Source: Fonticula-like sp. SCN 57-25 (Eukaryota > Nucleariida > Rotosphaerida). Taken from it: a stretch of 41,293 bases of DNA. The notes under the pieces were generated by a model. It ran no database searches. It saw only the letters and a list, made by a program, of their open reading frames with translations, and was not told the origin of the DNA. The DNA is taken from positions 1-41,293 of the forward strand of contig MEDX01000028.1 in NCBI GenBank assembly GCA_001724245.1. The letters run 5' to 3'. A program made the translations under genes and the position numbers. This document shows positions 22,069-33,100 of this stretch, piece by piece. Position 1 is the first letter of the stretch. Every line of letters begins with the position of its first letter.

Positions 22069-22820
22069 CTATTCAAAGTCGCTATCGTCGCGCGCGGCCG
22101 ACGACGCCACTTTCCCACCCGCCGACTTTGACTTTTTCTTCCGCTTCCTGACGAGGCATTTGTTGACGATCCGCGACAGGTCGAGCTGCACCGACGCTTC
22201 ACCGAGCAGGCTCCGCTTCCCTCGGATGACCCCCGCAAAGAGTCGGCTGTGGTACTGCGTCGCGATTTTTGTATTGGCTTCAACGAGCTGCTGCTGGCGC
22301 TCGCGGATCTGCATTGCCATGTCGGCCGAGAACCGTCCAGCTACATCCACTGTGTTAATAAAATGAATTATGGCAATGCTGTTGTCGCACCTCTTAATTG
22401 CCGGTGGAAAGACAACAAAGGGCTGTCAAAGAAAAACACCTTTCCGCTAAACAGATCATTGATGGCAGCTTCTTGCGAGGCGGCCCGCTGCTCATCCGTC
22501 ACTTTTAAACCGCATCTCCGCTCCGACGCGGCGCCCGGCAAAAAAGCCTAACACAATAATGAGCATTATAATCAATTAATGTACAGCCTCGTACGCGAAG
22601 CCGTGTCCGCTCTTCATCATTAAGAAGATCGTCCCACGTCTCCTTGTTCAACGCATCAGAGATGGCGTCGAGTTCGACGAGACCCGAGATCCCAGGAACA
22701 TGCTCCTCGTCCAAAATCGGCTGCAGCACCAAAAGGTTAAATAAATAACCATTAACAGAGTGAGCAAGACTGCAGTGCGGCAAAAGAGACGGCCGAACGC
22801 ACCTTCTTGACCGTCGCCAT
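22069..22820 (-). CDS. Short NFRKB-like DEUBAD protein (INO80-associated type)
   Basis: Four exons on the minus strand (22820-22803, 22720-22595, 22547-22391, 22349-22069), 193 residues. The N-terminal half resembles the DEUBAD/RPN13-like domain of NFRKB, the INO80 subunit that binds and restrains the deubiquitinase UCH37: ETWDDLLNDEERTRLRAFLP, then INDLFSGKVFFFDSPLLSFHRQL. The middle (SRLFAGVIRGKRSLL) also fits the NFRKB region just after the domain. The C-terminus is a basic, probably nuclear, tail (RKRKKKSKS) ending in acidic residues. Human NFRKB is about 1300 residues, so this is a stripped-down version or a separate subfamily. First exon is 18 nt (MATVKK). It is divergent from the PHD gene over 274 bp. 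Confidence 0.7.
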
Positions 22821-23094
22821 GACGATCGGAAGCCAAGCCGCGACCTTACCGCCTGCTTACCGCTGATCGATATGCACCGTCAGCGTTTCAGTTTCTGTTT
22901 GGCTGTAACCGACGTCAAAGTCTGCAGCGGGATCGGCTTTCGGGAATGAAGACGGAAGTATTAGAGGACACGGTCGCCGACACGACACGCGGCGCCACGA
23001 GTGACATGCTTTCTCGTGTGTCATACATGTTCTTTATGTCCTCCATGTTGCTAATCTTTTGGTTTGCACTGTAGAGCCCGAGTGGGTTGCTCGC
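22821..23094. promoter_or_regulatory. Bidirectional promoter (NFRKB-like / double PHD protein)
   Basis: 274 nt between divergent starts of two chromatin-factor genes. I see no strong element; a TTTGCACTG run lies just before the plus-strand gene. Confidence 0.4.
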
Positions 23095-24049
23095 ATGGCG
23101 TCGACGAGCGCGGCCAACCGCGGGATCCTCAAGCATCAGATCCGCCGCGTGCCGTACTTTGACTCGAACACGCTCACGTACCAGGTCCCGCATCGCTCCA
23201 AGCTGTACTTTTACCCGCCTTCGCGCGCGCCCGATATCCTCTTTGGCACGGGCGGGCTGTACCTCACGGAGACGGCCAAGAGTGTGACCGCGCGCGCTGT
23301 TGCCAAGGCCGCGTCCGCGTCCGCCGGCGCGTCAACCCAAACTGGCGCGTCTTTGGCGTCGGCCGCATCTAATTCGAGTGCGACTGCGACCGCTTCTTCC
23401 GCAATAACCGCTGCGGCTTCGGCATCGCCACCGCCGCCTCCGCAAACACCGGCCGGCCGCCGCGCGTCGTCTAACCGTCATAGCCCGACGCCCGACGGCG
23501 GCGTGGACGGCAGTGACTCTCGTTCGCTACGCGGTGCGCGCGAGACGCCGGTCCCGTCGAGCCCTGCCCGGCCAGGCCGGCCGAGGCGCAAGGCCGCCGT
23601 GCCTGCCGAGGACCGCGCTGCGGCTGCTGCAGAGTCGATATGCACAAAGTGCTACGAGCCGTGCGCGCGAGACGACGCCGACAAGCGCTCAATCTCGTGT
23701 GGCGACTGCGGTCACCAGTGTACGCATCAGAAGAGACTCTCGTTGTGTTGTCTGACGTCGCGACAGTTCACACGAAATGCCTCGAATGGACACCAAAGAT
23801 CGCCGATCGCGTCCGGTCATTCCCTTCGTGGCAGTGCGTCGACTGCAAGGTGTGCACGCAGTGCCACGCGGTGGGCGACGAGGTGCGGAATCACTTTTTT
23901 GTCGCACGATCTTTTGAGCTGACCCTCTCGCGCGATAGGGGCGGCTTTTGTTCTGCGACCAATGCGACCGCGGGTTCCACATGGACTGCCTGCCAGAGCC
24001 GCTCACGCAGATTCCAGAGGGCGACTGGAGCTGCCCAGAGTGTGCATGA
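23095..24049 (+). CDS. Double PHD-finger protein, d4/PHF10 (BAF45)-like
   Basis: Three exons (23095-23719, 23767-23882, 23939-24049), 283 residues. The N-terminal block ([20 protein letters not shown] ... [10 protein letters not shown]) is conserved-looking but I cannot name it. A Ser/Ala/Pro-rich linker follows. From about residue 183 two adjacent PHD fingers run to the C-terminus: CTKCYEPC ... [16 protein letters not shown], then [12 protein letters not shown] ... [16 protein letters not shown] and WSCPECA-stop. This tandem arrangement is that of DPF1-3/PHF10, the BAF45 subunits of SWI/SNF remodelers, which read acylated histone H3. The first intron must end CAG-T before GTACGC to give the C-x2-C-x4-H-x2-C spacing. 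The start is the only ATG before the conserved block. Confidence 0.85.
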
Positions 24050-24383
24050 GGTCGCTGCCGAGTGTACGGCTGTGTATTATACTGAATAGACTGCATTGTG
24101 TGTTTAGCGTTTTGGTTTCGCCATTTTCCTTCGTATTTTTGTCAGTATTTTGTCAATAAACAGTGCCAAAACTATCATTGAATATCTTTTCAATACCGCC
24201 AAGAGTCTTACAGACCGACTATCGTTGTGGACTGACAAAAGTCGCACGGGATGAGCATAAATTTTGTATTGGAATCTTTACATAAGCAATTGGCAGCAAG
24301 TCAAACCCCGCGCGTCAGGGACAACATAGGTTGAGCCAGACAGCGACAGCGTTCTTCCCGACAACCAACAAATACAAATGCTT
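24050..24383. other. Convergent 3' intergenic region (PHD protein / RPS28)
   Basis: 334 nt between two stop codons, AT-rich. No gene, repeat or structured element is visible. Confidence 0.5.
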
Positions 24384-24931
24384 TTAGCGGAGACGGCGGG
24401 CCTCGCGCTCAGACTCCATAAGGGTCAGGATGTCACCCTCGCGGATCGGGCCGATCACGTTGCGGATGATCGAGCGGCGGGTGTCGTCGAGGAACTCGAC
24501 GCGGACCTGCGTGCACTGACCACGCGAGCCGGTGCGGCCGAGAACCTTCTGAACCTTAGCGAGCTGGATGGTTGGGAAAAAGAGGCGTCAGTATCGCAGG
24601 TAACGATGGCATGGGCGAGGTAAAAGAAAGGCCATAAAAGACTCGAACGGGCGGAAAAAGAAAGAGAAAGGGAAAAACGACAGCCAATTATGCACACGCA
24701 AAATGGAACATAAAAAAGAGAGATGGGGCAGGAAAGGAAAGACATGGGACACGCGGGATGGGCCTTTACTTTCGGTCCCATTCTCTCAACGGAATCCCTT
24801 CAAGCTCAGTAGCAAAAAAGCCCAGCGTCTCCGTGGACATGGTCTTTAACTTCTCCTCCACTTCCCTCACCCCCCACAATATGAATATAGAGCCAGCGTG
24901 TCTTTCGTACCTTGCCGGCGGTCTTGTCCAT
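24384..24931 (-). CDS. RPS28: 40S ribosomal protein S28 (eS28)
   Basis: Small-subunit ribosomal protein near the mRNA exit channel. Two exons, 24931-24911 (MDKTAGK) and 24563-24384; 66 residues, the normal length is 64-69. The body [53 protein letters not shown] and RRLR-stop is essentially the universal eS28 sequence. The 347-nt intron is far longer than its neighbours (mostly 41-82 nt). The gene is divergent from RPLP2 across 735 bp, so two ribosomal protein genes may share regulation. Confidence 0.97.
24564..24910 (-). other. RPS28: Long RPS28 intron
   Basis: A 347-nt intron with GTACGA donor and CCATCCAG acceptor. Ribosomal protein introns often host snoRNAs, but I could not find a clear C box/D box pair or H/ACA fold. 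It also contains a short open frame in its 5' half ending REWDRK, which I treat as chance. Confidence 0.75.
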
Positions 24932-25666
24932 GTTGGAACAGAGGAGAGGGCAAAAGAGGAAGAACCGAAAGCGGCCACGATGAGTTTTTTGCTGCCTTCC
25001 TCGATGCCATGTGGTCCTTGATTTTCCCTCTAGGAATTATGATCAGTTGGCTCTTTCGTCTCAACAGAGTAAATGTTTCATGATGGACCAACATGAACGA
25101 TCTGAGACGCTCTCGGTTGGACTTTAGTGCAGCGACTGCGCCACTTGTCGTCCTCTCACTCTACCGGTGGCATCGCTTTTGTACGCTTCGCGTTTAAATC
25201 ATTGGCGAATCTCCCCGATATGTATGTCTTGTGGGCGGGATTGTAGTGGACGGGGAGAGGATGGGGAGAACGAGTGTGGATGGGTGTTTGAAGATGGGCG
25301 CGCGCGGATGAAGGATGGATGGGTGCCGACATGCTCTGCGTGATGCATCCGGCGCTCATCCTCCGCATCGTGGGGGATGCGCGGCGACGGCGGATGCATC
25401 GTTGTATCTGCCGCGCGTCGTGGCATCGCTCTGGATGCATCCGTGGTTTTGGGCTGTCACTTGTGCGGTCTGGACGAACCTGTGTCGCAGCTGCTTCATG
25501 ATGAGTGATTCTCATCGTGGAGGAATGTGATTGCATGCGTCAGTGATTCAGCGCTCTTGGCGGTCGTGATCTGTTGTTCCACTCGTTCCCCTTTTGCGTG
25601 TTGTGAATTGCTATTCTACTGTGCGCTATTTGATCTGATTTGCTTACGCTGCGCCCAATAGCTACA
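24932..25666. promoter_or_regulatory. Divergent ribosomal-protein promoter region with palindromic GATGCATC boxes
   Basis: 735 nt between RPS28 and RPLP2 starts. It holds three copies of the 8-bp palindrome GATGCATC at 25342-25349, 25393-25400 and 25434-25441; the last is part of a 10-bp palindrome GGATGCATCC at 25433-25442. G-rich GGATGG/GGGGAGAGG runs lie just before them. No gene is visible. Confidence 0.5.
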
Positions 25667-26040
25667 ATGAAGGTCCTCGCTGCTTACCTCCTCTCCGTCC
25701 TCGGTGGCAAGGCTGCCCCGACTGCCGCTGATGTCACTGCCGTCCTCAAGAGCGTCGGCATTGAGGCTGACGCTGCTGAGGTCACCCTCGTCGTTGCCCA
25801 GCTCTCTGGCAAGGACGTGAACGAGATCATCGCCGCCGGCTCCAAGAAGCTCGCCACCGTCCCGTCGGGTGGTGCCGCTGCCCCGGCCGCCGCCTCGGCT
25901 GCTGCCCCGGCTGCCGCCAAGGAGGAGAAGAAGAAGGAGGAGAAGAAGGAGGAGTCCGATGACGTACGACTTTGCTTTAATTGCTGCCACTTTTCGCTCA
26001 CTCTATCTTTTAGGATATGGGCTTCGGTCTCTTCGACTAA
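25667..26040 (+). CDS. RPLP2: 60S acidic ribosomal protein P2
   Basis: Stalk protein of the large ribosomal subunit that recruits elongation factors. Exons 25667-25963 and 26014-26040; 107 residues. MKVLAAYLLSVLGGKAAPTA is the P2-type N-terminus (P1 differs), followed by the dimerisation region, an Ala-rich hinge, a Lys/Glu run and the universal C-terminal SDDDMGFGLFD tail. The second exon encodes only DMGFGLFD. Start is the first ATG in a good context (ACAATGAAG). Confidence 0.97.
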
Positions 26041-26409
26041 GCGCTCTCTGAGTTGTCTTTGTAAAAATCATGCAATACTAAATGCGTGCATCCTCCAATT
26101 TCTCTTACCTTTGAAGACGGCTTTTGCTTCCACATGTCCACCGACTGTGATAATCTAGAGAAACGTATCATTGATGAATTCGTTCAATGCGAATATCAAC
26201 TAAAGCTACACTTCGCTATAGCAGAGCCATGCTATACTGAACTGTATGTATACTGCAACAAATAGGGACGCGGTAGTGTATGTATGCAAGGGAACTGCTT
26301 CGACGAAGCTGCGACGAAGCTGTCCAATAACTGTCCAAAGTCATATCAAAATCGCATGCGTTTTGACTTTTGATTTTTTGTCGACCACATCCAGACCCTG
26401 TTCGGTGGG
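26041..26409. other. Intergenic region between RPLP2 and TAF8
   Basis: 369 nt. It contains a short inverted repeat TATAGCA/TGCTATA (26217-26223 and 26230-26236, 6-nt loop), a perfect 11-bp tandem CGACGAAGCTG x2 (26301-26322) and CTGTCCAA x2 directly after it. No gene is visible. Confidence 0.5.
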
Positions 26410-27127
26410 ATGGAGGACGTCGCTGGAGCGGTCGTTGTGTGCGCCGTCGCGGCGTCGGAGGGGTATGATGCCGTGACGCCCGCCGCCGTGCGCATTCTCC
26501 AGCACGTATTCCATTGGCGTACGTCCTTTTCCTTTTCCTTTCCCTCGTTTATTGACCTACTGCGGCGCAGATCTCGACAAGCTCTGCGCCGATGCCAACC
26601 TGCATCGCCTCTTTGCTGCGCGCTCGCGGGGCAGTATCCAGGACGTAGAAAAGGCCATAGAATCGTCAGGCTCTTCATTCGCTTTATTAAAAGAGTATTA
26701 CAAAGACGCTGCAACCATGTCATTACCAAGTGCGCCGACCCTCTTTCCCGCCTCGTTACCTTTGCTAACGACCCGCGATCTGCAGGCGCGAGGACGCCGC
26801 CGCTGCCAGAGTCCTTTGACCCGCTCGTGGAAGAGGCGCTTGCTCAGCTCCCGGTCGACGACGTTCTCCCAAAACCGGAAAAGATCCCGAGCCACTTGCC
26901 GCCGTGGCCTCGCGCGCACACATTCAAGCGCACACGGGTGCGTCATTTCCGGCACCCCCTTTGGATCAGCTAACATTTCATGCATGTTCCAGGCGACGCC
27001 AAAGACGCGGACGACAGCGGCTGCGCTGCAGGCGCTCCGTTGCGAGCAGCGGCGCCAAGTGGAGGCGGATCTGCGCCGCCTCATCCAGGAGACCAACACC
27101 ATCAATTCGCAATCCTCTGCCGTGTAA
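26410..27127 (+). CDS. TAF8: TFIID subunit TAF8 (histone-fold/BTP domain)
   Basis: Transcription initiation factor TFIID subunit that pairs with TAF10 through its histone fold. Exons 26410-26518, 26571-26729, 26786-26937, 26993-27127; 184 residues. The first 75 residues fit a BTP histone fold: VAASEGYDAVTPAAVRILQH, LHRLFAARSRGSIQDVEKAI. A second conserved piece, KIPSHLPPWPRAHTFKRT, is the TAF8 C-terminal motif (LPPHLPPFPDPHTYKRT in relatives), which links to TAF2/TFIID core. The rest of the TAF8 C-terminus seen in animals is missing. The second intron is placed at GTGCGC/CTGCAG because it alone joins the frames. TAF3 or SPT7 also have BTP folds but lack the HTFKRT motif. Confidence 0.8.
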
Positions 27128-27390
27128 GAAAAAAGTCACTTTATCATACCGAGCCACGCACTACCTGCGCCGCCATTTGTACCAACGCCTTTATTTGTAT
27201 AATATTATAGCTATTAATTGATGGTTGTTATTGTTTTCATTACAATTCCTTGTGGTGGTATGTGTTTCACTCGTGTGCGAATATGAGATGAACGGAAACA
27301 TGAAAATCAACATCGGCGAGGCGATTCCGTGACTCGGCGAATAGACAAAAAACTAAAACATAAAACGTATATCACTTGGTATATCAAGCT

Positions 27391-28999
27391 CTAGTGCTCC
27401 TCGTCGATGGCGTCGCCGGAAGCGTCGGCGTCGCCCTCTTCCTTTTCGTCGTCCATCTGCTCCATGCCATACTCGTCGTCCTCGCCCTCGAGCGGGTCCA
27501 TGTCGTCGGCGGGCGCGTAAATGTGCGACTGGAAGGCAATGTAGATATTGAACAATGTATAGTACGAGAAGAACGCCAGCGCTATATATCTTGTTAGTTA
27601 AAATGCGATGAAATTGAACGGCGTACAAAGCGAAAAGACGCCGAAAACGGTGAGCGCCAGTCCGACAATCGACACAACCAGGACGACAATTGTGGCCGTG
27701 ATAACAACCTTGAGGCGCATATCTGCATTCCAATGCATCAGTACTCGTCTTTCAGCATAACTCAATAGTAAATACGCACCGATATCAGCCGACTGAAGGC
27801 GGCCGACGGTGCGCAACACGTGATACCCAAACGTGATGAGGTAGAGCCCCGCGAACACGCCAAATATAATGACAAACGCCTTGAAGCCGTCAATGTCGCT
27901 CAGCAGGTGGTACGACGGGTCCTCAACAAGGTTCATGTGCTCCCACGTGGTCACGACAAGGACGGCGACCCAAAGGGTACCCACGAGGAAGAGCTTTGGG
28001 AGGTAAAAGCCGATGGGCCGGTAGATGCGGCGCATGCCGTGGAAGAGGCAGATCCAGTAGAGGAGCAGGCCGGCGACAAAGGTCGTCTGGAGCAGCGAGT
28101 CGATGAAGAGCGGCGCGGCGCTGTCCGTCATGACCGACACGGGGAAGATCGGGTTGTTGAAGCCGATGAGGAGGAAGAGGAGGAAGGCCGTCCACTTTTG
28201 CTCGTACGACCAGTCGGCGCGGTGGAAGCGGCGCATGCGCCAGATGTAGAGGGCGGTGACGGTGCAGCTGAAGAGGAGCGTGCCAAAGCGGAAGAAGACT
28301 TCGAGGAACGTAAACTGATCATTGCGCATCCGCCACTGGAAAGGAAAGTTAGCAAAAGGGGATCGCGTCGGCGGGGGACGTACGATGTAGTCGAGCTTTT
28401 CAATGTGCGCGAGCTCGTCTTCGAGACCGAGGAAGGTGACATTCATGCGGTACGACGAGTAGTCAATGTACGGGATGTGCGCCAGCAGCACGCGATCGCA
28501 CTCGACCGCCTAGATCAATTTCGTCAGCAGAGCATACCAAAGACAGGGATGGCGCACGAGGTCGGTGCAGTCGAATGACCTGAGGCGGTTCGACGAGCCG
28601 TCGGCGATGACTAACCACTCATTCGAGCCCTCCTCCATGCCGGACATGTGCACGCTCACCTGCACATCGAGGATGAAGCGCGATGAGGGCGTCGTCTTGG
28701 TGATGACGGCCTCGAGATACAGCTGCTGCTGGTACCGGCTCAGGTTGTGGAGCGCCCAGACGAAAGAGGCGCCGCGGCCGGGGGGCGGCGGGGCAATGCC
28801 GGCCTGCGGGACCGAGCGCACTTCCTCGTAGATCGGGGGGACTGAACAGGGGTCAGTTTCAGCGTGAAACAGGGGTACCCGATGCCTTCTACGTACCGAA
28901 CCAGATCGAGGCGATGAGAAAGATGACCCAGAAGGAGAACAGGGCGGCAGTGAGAGTAAACACCTTCTTGCGCGAGAACGCGAAAAGGTTCATTTTCAT
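27391..28999 (-). CDS. TMEM181/GPR178-like seven-transmembrane protein (GOST/Wntless-related)
   Basis: Six exons on the minus strand (28999-28897, 28841-28558, 28509-28384, 28335-27780, 27722-27627, 27581-27391), 451 residues. Like animal TMEM181 it starts with an N-terminal helix, has a lumenal beta domain ending CDRVLLAHIPYIDYSSYRM, then LEVFFRFGTLLF, a DWSYEQKWTAFLLFLL helix, NPIFPVSV, FYLPKLFLVGTLWV, and DMRLKVVITATIVVLVVS. The C-terminal tail is strongly acidic. TMEM181 belongs to the Golgi-dynamics (GOLD) seven-TM group related to Wntless; its cellular role is poorly known. Start is ATG 28999, or 28993 two codons later. It is divergent from the RAX2-like gene across 1.16 kb. Confidence 0.87.
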
Positions 29000-30157
29000 G
29001 CTGTCGATCACGGTCAATGTCAGACACACGTCATCAATCACCGCGGGCAGGCGTACATGGGAGCATTCTCCTCCTCCATCGTCCACGACGCACTCACGTC
29101 GTCGGTGTGCCCCAGCTTCTAACTCTCTTCCCTTGCTTGCTTACTTGCTTTCTTGTGCGGTGCGACCTGGGCGGCGCGGTCGGCGGATCCGGCGACGGCG
29201 GCGCACGAGGAGGGGCCGAGGAGCGAAGTGAGAACAGGTTTTGCGACTGATCGATGTTTACATGATGTAATATGGCTGATTTCGTCTGATTTGACTTATT
29301 TGTGCTGATTTCTGGCGAAAAGCGCGCCAAACGCAAGGCATAAAATAATGTAGATCGCGCTTCAGTGCAATATTATGCATACTACCATGGTCAAGGGGCG
29401 CACGCGAGCACATAAGGCTCAGCTGCTGCTTATTATATGTCTTTAAGCAGGCCTAGGCTTACGACGACACACACAAAAGTATATTTTTTCTCTGGTGTCC
29501 ATACTGTAGATCATGGCCGAAGCTTAACTTTCCCCCACCTTTCCAGTCTCCCCGACGTCGGCCCTGCCGGCGCACACACAGCACAGTAACAGACACAGCC
29601 TCAGGTAGCTTTCCTTTGAATTATTATTCTTTTGGTATGGTTTTGGATGTAGGGGACCGGCAGGGCGCCATATTCAATGTATCCTCGGCGGCCCGAATCA
29701 GTGTACCGGCCTTCCCCAGTAGCTTTCGCCCGGTTTTGACCCCATCGAAGGACCTAGAAAAAACATCGAACAACGATGGGAACACTTAGACACAGGCAGT
29801 GAAAGGGCCGCGGCGGCGCGCAGCGATTTCAAGGTCGTTCGTTTTTCGGCTGCTGGAATTGTGGGATTCAATCGTGATTGAAAAGAGCGTTGACCGGCAA
29901 TGACGGTCCTTTTTGGCCTTTTTGTGGCCTCATATTGGTCTGCTGTCTTTGTCTAGTCGTTCGGCCGTGCTCCGCGTCGCTCTTCTATGCATACCACATG
30001 TACTTTTGAGCGTTTAGCATGGCTTTAGGCCGCCTTTTTCTATGAAAGCGGCCTTTCCTGTCCTAATCGGGAACAAAAATTCGATCGGATTCCAGTTTAG
30101 ACCAATCACCATCTTGTTCTTGCGAAACCCACCAATCCCAAACACACTAGACTAGAA
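29000..30157. promoter_or_regulatory. Largest intergenic region in the window (TMEM181-like / RAX2-like)
   Basis: 1158 nt, the longest gene-free stretch. I read it on both strands and found no conserved frame, tRNA or recognisable snRNA. It has a hairpin with an AGGCCG/CGGCCT stem, extended by CTTT/AAAG with one bulge (30027-30054, loop about TTCTATG), and a run of CTTGCTTGCTTACTTGCTTTC repeats near 29133-29153. It could hold an unrecognised ncRNA. Confidence 0.4.
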
Positions 30158-33100
30158 ATGCCATCCACGTGGCCGACAGTTGCATACCAGCTGCCTCCTG
30201 TGCCCCCCTCGCCCACCGGCCGAAAGGGAATGAGAGGCAGCGCCTTTTTGATCGCTGCGGCGGCGCTTCTGCTGCTCTCGCAGAATGCGCAGGCGTACAC
30301 TCCTCCCGCTGCTCCTCAGCTCATTTTGAATCCCGGCGCAGTTGTTTTTGGCTCTTTTGACAGCGTTCAGTCATTCAACCGCGGCACTGCGGGCTCTAGC
30401 GACGGCTCTGATGTGAGCTTTTTTAACAAGACCGACTGGGCTCCTCTTGCCTTCCAGGCGAATATTGTGCGGGATATGGTCAGGCTGGATAACGGCACCT
30501 ACTTTTTTGGCGGCGCGTTCCAGACCGTCGCGGGCATGACGTGCTACTATGTCGCGCGCATGGACGCCGACGGTTCGATCTCGTGCCTTGATGAGGGTCT
30601 CGACGGCCAGGTGACCTCCCTTGCTGTACGTTTTTTCTCTTTTTTAATTTCCCAAGGGTTTTGACGCGTGTGGCAATAGTGGGATGCGCCTACGGAAACG
30701 CTGTACATTGGCGGCAGCTTTTCGTCCCCACGTGGAGTCGAGTACACGGGCACGTACATGCAAGGCCTCATCCGCTGGCAGGGCCGCTTCATCGCCGCCC
30801 CCTACTACGGCATTGCGGGTTCTGTTTATGCTATGGCGATGGATTCCGCGTACGTTATATCTTGTTTTGCCCATGGACGCTGATCATTTGTGGCTGCGTA
30901 GTGCCCGCAAGCTCTACGTCGCTGGCCCCTTCGGGAGCACGGCCGACACTTCCTCCTCCGTCCCGCTCCGCAAGGTTACCATTGCGTCTATTACGAGCAC
31001 GACGTCTCTCTCGACGTCGCCTTCGCCGTCCGTCCTCATTGACGACACGATCAGCGACGATCCTTCGCAGTCGTGGCTCGGCGTCAACGGCGGGACCTCC
31101 ACGCTCGTCCTTGACCTCGGCTACTCGCAGGAGGTCAGTGCCATCAAGCTGCGCAACACGCGCGTGGACGGCCGCGGCACGTTCGAGTTCCGCGTGACGT
31201 GCGGCTCGCTCCAGCAGGTGAGGTACCTGGACGAGTACACAAAGAACCAGGATAATACCAACGTCCCGAAGCTCTCGCGCCTCGACCCCCTGGTGTCGCA
31301 GATGTACTACTTGGTTAACAGCCCGTCCTGCCGCGAGCTTACCATCACTGTACGTGTGAACAGAGGAGGAATGGCCCGCAGACTGACCGCTTTTGTTTCC
31401 TGTAGCTGCCGACGTACTATGGTCAGGGCGCCGGTCTCAGCCACATCGAGGTCTTCACCCGCTCGATGATCGTGGACGAGACGTACAACACCCCGGGCAA
31501 CAGCGTTTCTGCGCGCACCGGCCAGTGGGCCACTGTGGGCACCTCCACGGACACCATGGGCCCGCACCTCCGCGGCGAGGTCACCAGCGGCGGTGCGTTC
31601 TAGTTGCCTTTTTTGCTTGCAGTCAACTGATGCTTTTTGTGTTTAGCGCGCACCACTCTGCAGTACACTGTGAGCATCCCGATGACCGGCGCGTACTCTG
31701 TTGTAGTCATGTTTACCACCTGCACAGGCTCGTGCGCCACGACGGTTACCGTGACGGTCGGCAACGAGCTCCCGTTCTCTGTGACGCCCACCGGCACCAG
31801 GACCATTGGCACGTACACGATCACGGAGGGCTCTGTCAATGTGCTCGTGCAGCTGCCCGAGTACACTGGCTCGAACGCCGGCCTGCAGGTCGACATCAAC
31901 GCCCTCCGCCTCACCAAGACGCCCACGTACACTTTGCTCCGCAGCCTCGTCGAGTACGACCTGGACCAGGGCACGCTGGTGCCCGCGTTTGGCAGTACGT
32001 CGCGCTTGCCTTTTTTTTGGCATTTTCTGTTTGCTGATAGCCCTCGTGTTTTCAGATCTGCCCTCTAACAGTATGGATATCAACACCCTCGCGCTTGACT
32101 CGAAGAACCTCTATGCTGGCGGCGATTTTTCCATCTCTACCTCTGGCAGCAGCGACTATGCGACCAACATTGTCGGCATTGTGCGCAGCTCGGGCCTTCA
32201 GTTCCCGCTTGCGGTTGGCCCTACTAGTGACGTGCACACGATCACTGTCATTGGCGACGAGCACTTGTTTGTTGGCGGCGGCTTTCAGTCTTGCAACGAG
32301 GGCAGCGTGCTCACCCCGTACATTGCCATCTACAAGGACAATGCGTGGTCCGCCGTCGGCGGCGGCATGGACGGCTACGTCGGCACGAGCGTCATGTACG
32401 ACGGCAATGTCTACTTTGCCGGCCCCTTCACGCGCTACTACATGAAGGACGACCGCTTCCCGTACACGGCGCACCGCATCGCCTCGTACAACCTTACGAC
32501 GGGCCTGATCAGTGCCGCCGGCGCCGTCGTGGCGTCGACGACGTCGGCCAACTATGCCGAGCTTCGCGTGTTCAACGACATCATGTACCTTTTGATTCCC
32601 GCCTCGCGCGTTTCGACGTCCATGGTGGGCTCGATCGCCAAGCTGAACGGCGACTTGTTCGAGTCGATGCACGGTGGTTTTGACCGCGATCGCCACCAAT
32701 CTGTCATGGGCTTCCAGCCTTCGCTCGCGGCCACGGTCTACGTCAACGGCACTCTGTATGCCGGCGGCTCCTTTAGCATGCAGGGCGAGCGCCAGCACGC
32801 CAACAACGTCGCGCGCTACGACCCCGAGACGGGATGGTCGGTGCTCGGCAACGGCCTCTTTGACGGCACCGTGTCCACCATGGTCGACCTCGACGGCTTT
32901 TTGCTCGTCGGCGGCACCTTTACCCGCTCGTGGAACCGCACGTCGGGCGGCGACGTCGTCAGCCTCAACGGCCTCGCGCTCTGGAACGGCGACGAGTGGC
33001 TTGCGCCCTTCCCGACGCTCTCGGCCAGCGCCGTCGTCACCTCGATCGTCGTCGACTGGAACGGCTCGCGCCGCTACGTGTTTGTCGGCGGCCGCTTCTC

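Noticed and set aside
24766-24978. Open frame in the RPS28 intron and leader ending [10 protein letters not shown]
   Set aside because: Short, partly in a non-coding leader, no ATG in good context before the intron, and no homologue known to me.
27391-28999. First read as Wntless
   Set aside because: The segments DWSYEQKW, FYLPKLFLVG and DMRLKVV match TMEM181 much better than Wntless.
29000-30157. Possible snRNA or tRNA gene in the long gap
   Set aside because: No ACAGAGA, Sm site, U5 loop, cloverleaf or A/B box could be recognised by eye.
32052-32798. 248-codon minus-strand open frame
   Set aside because: Antisense shadow of the RAX2 propeller.
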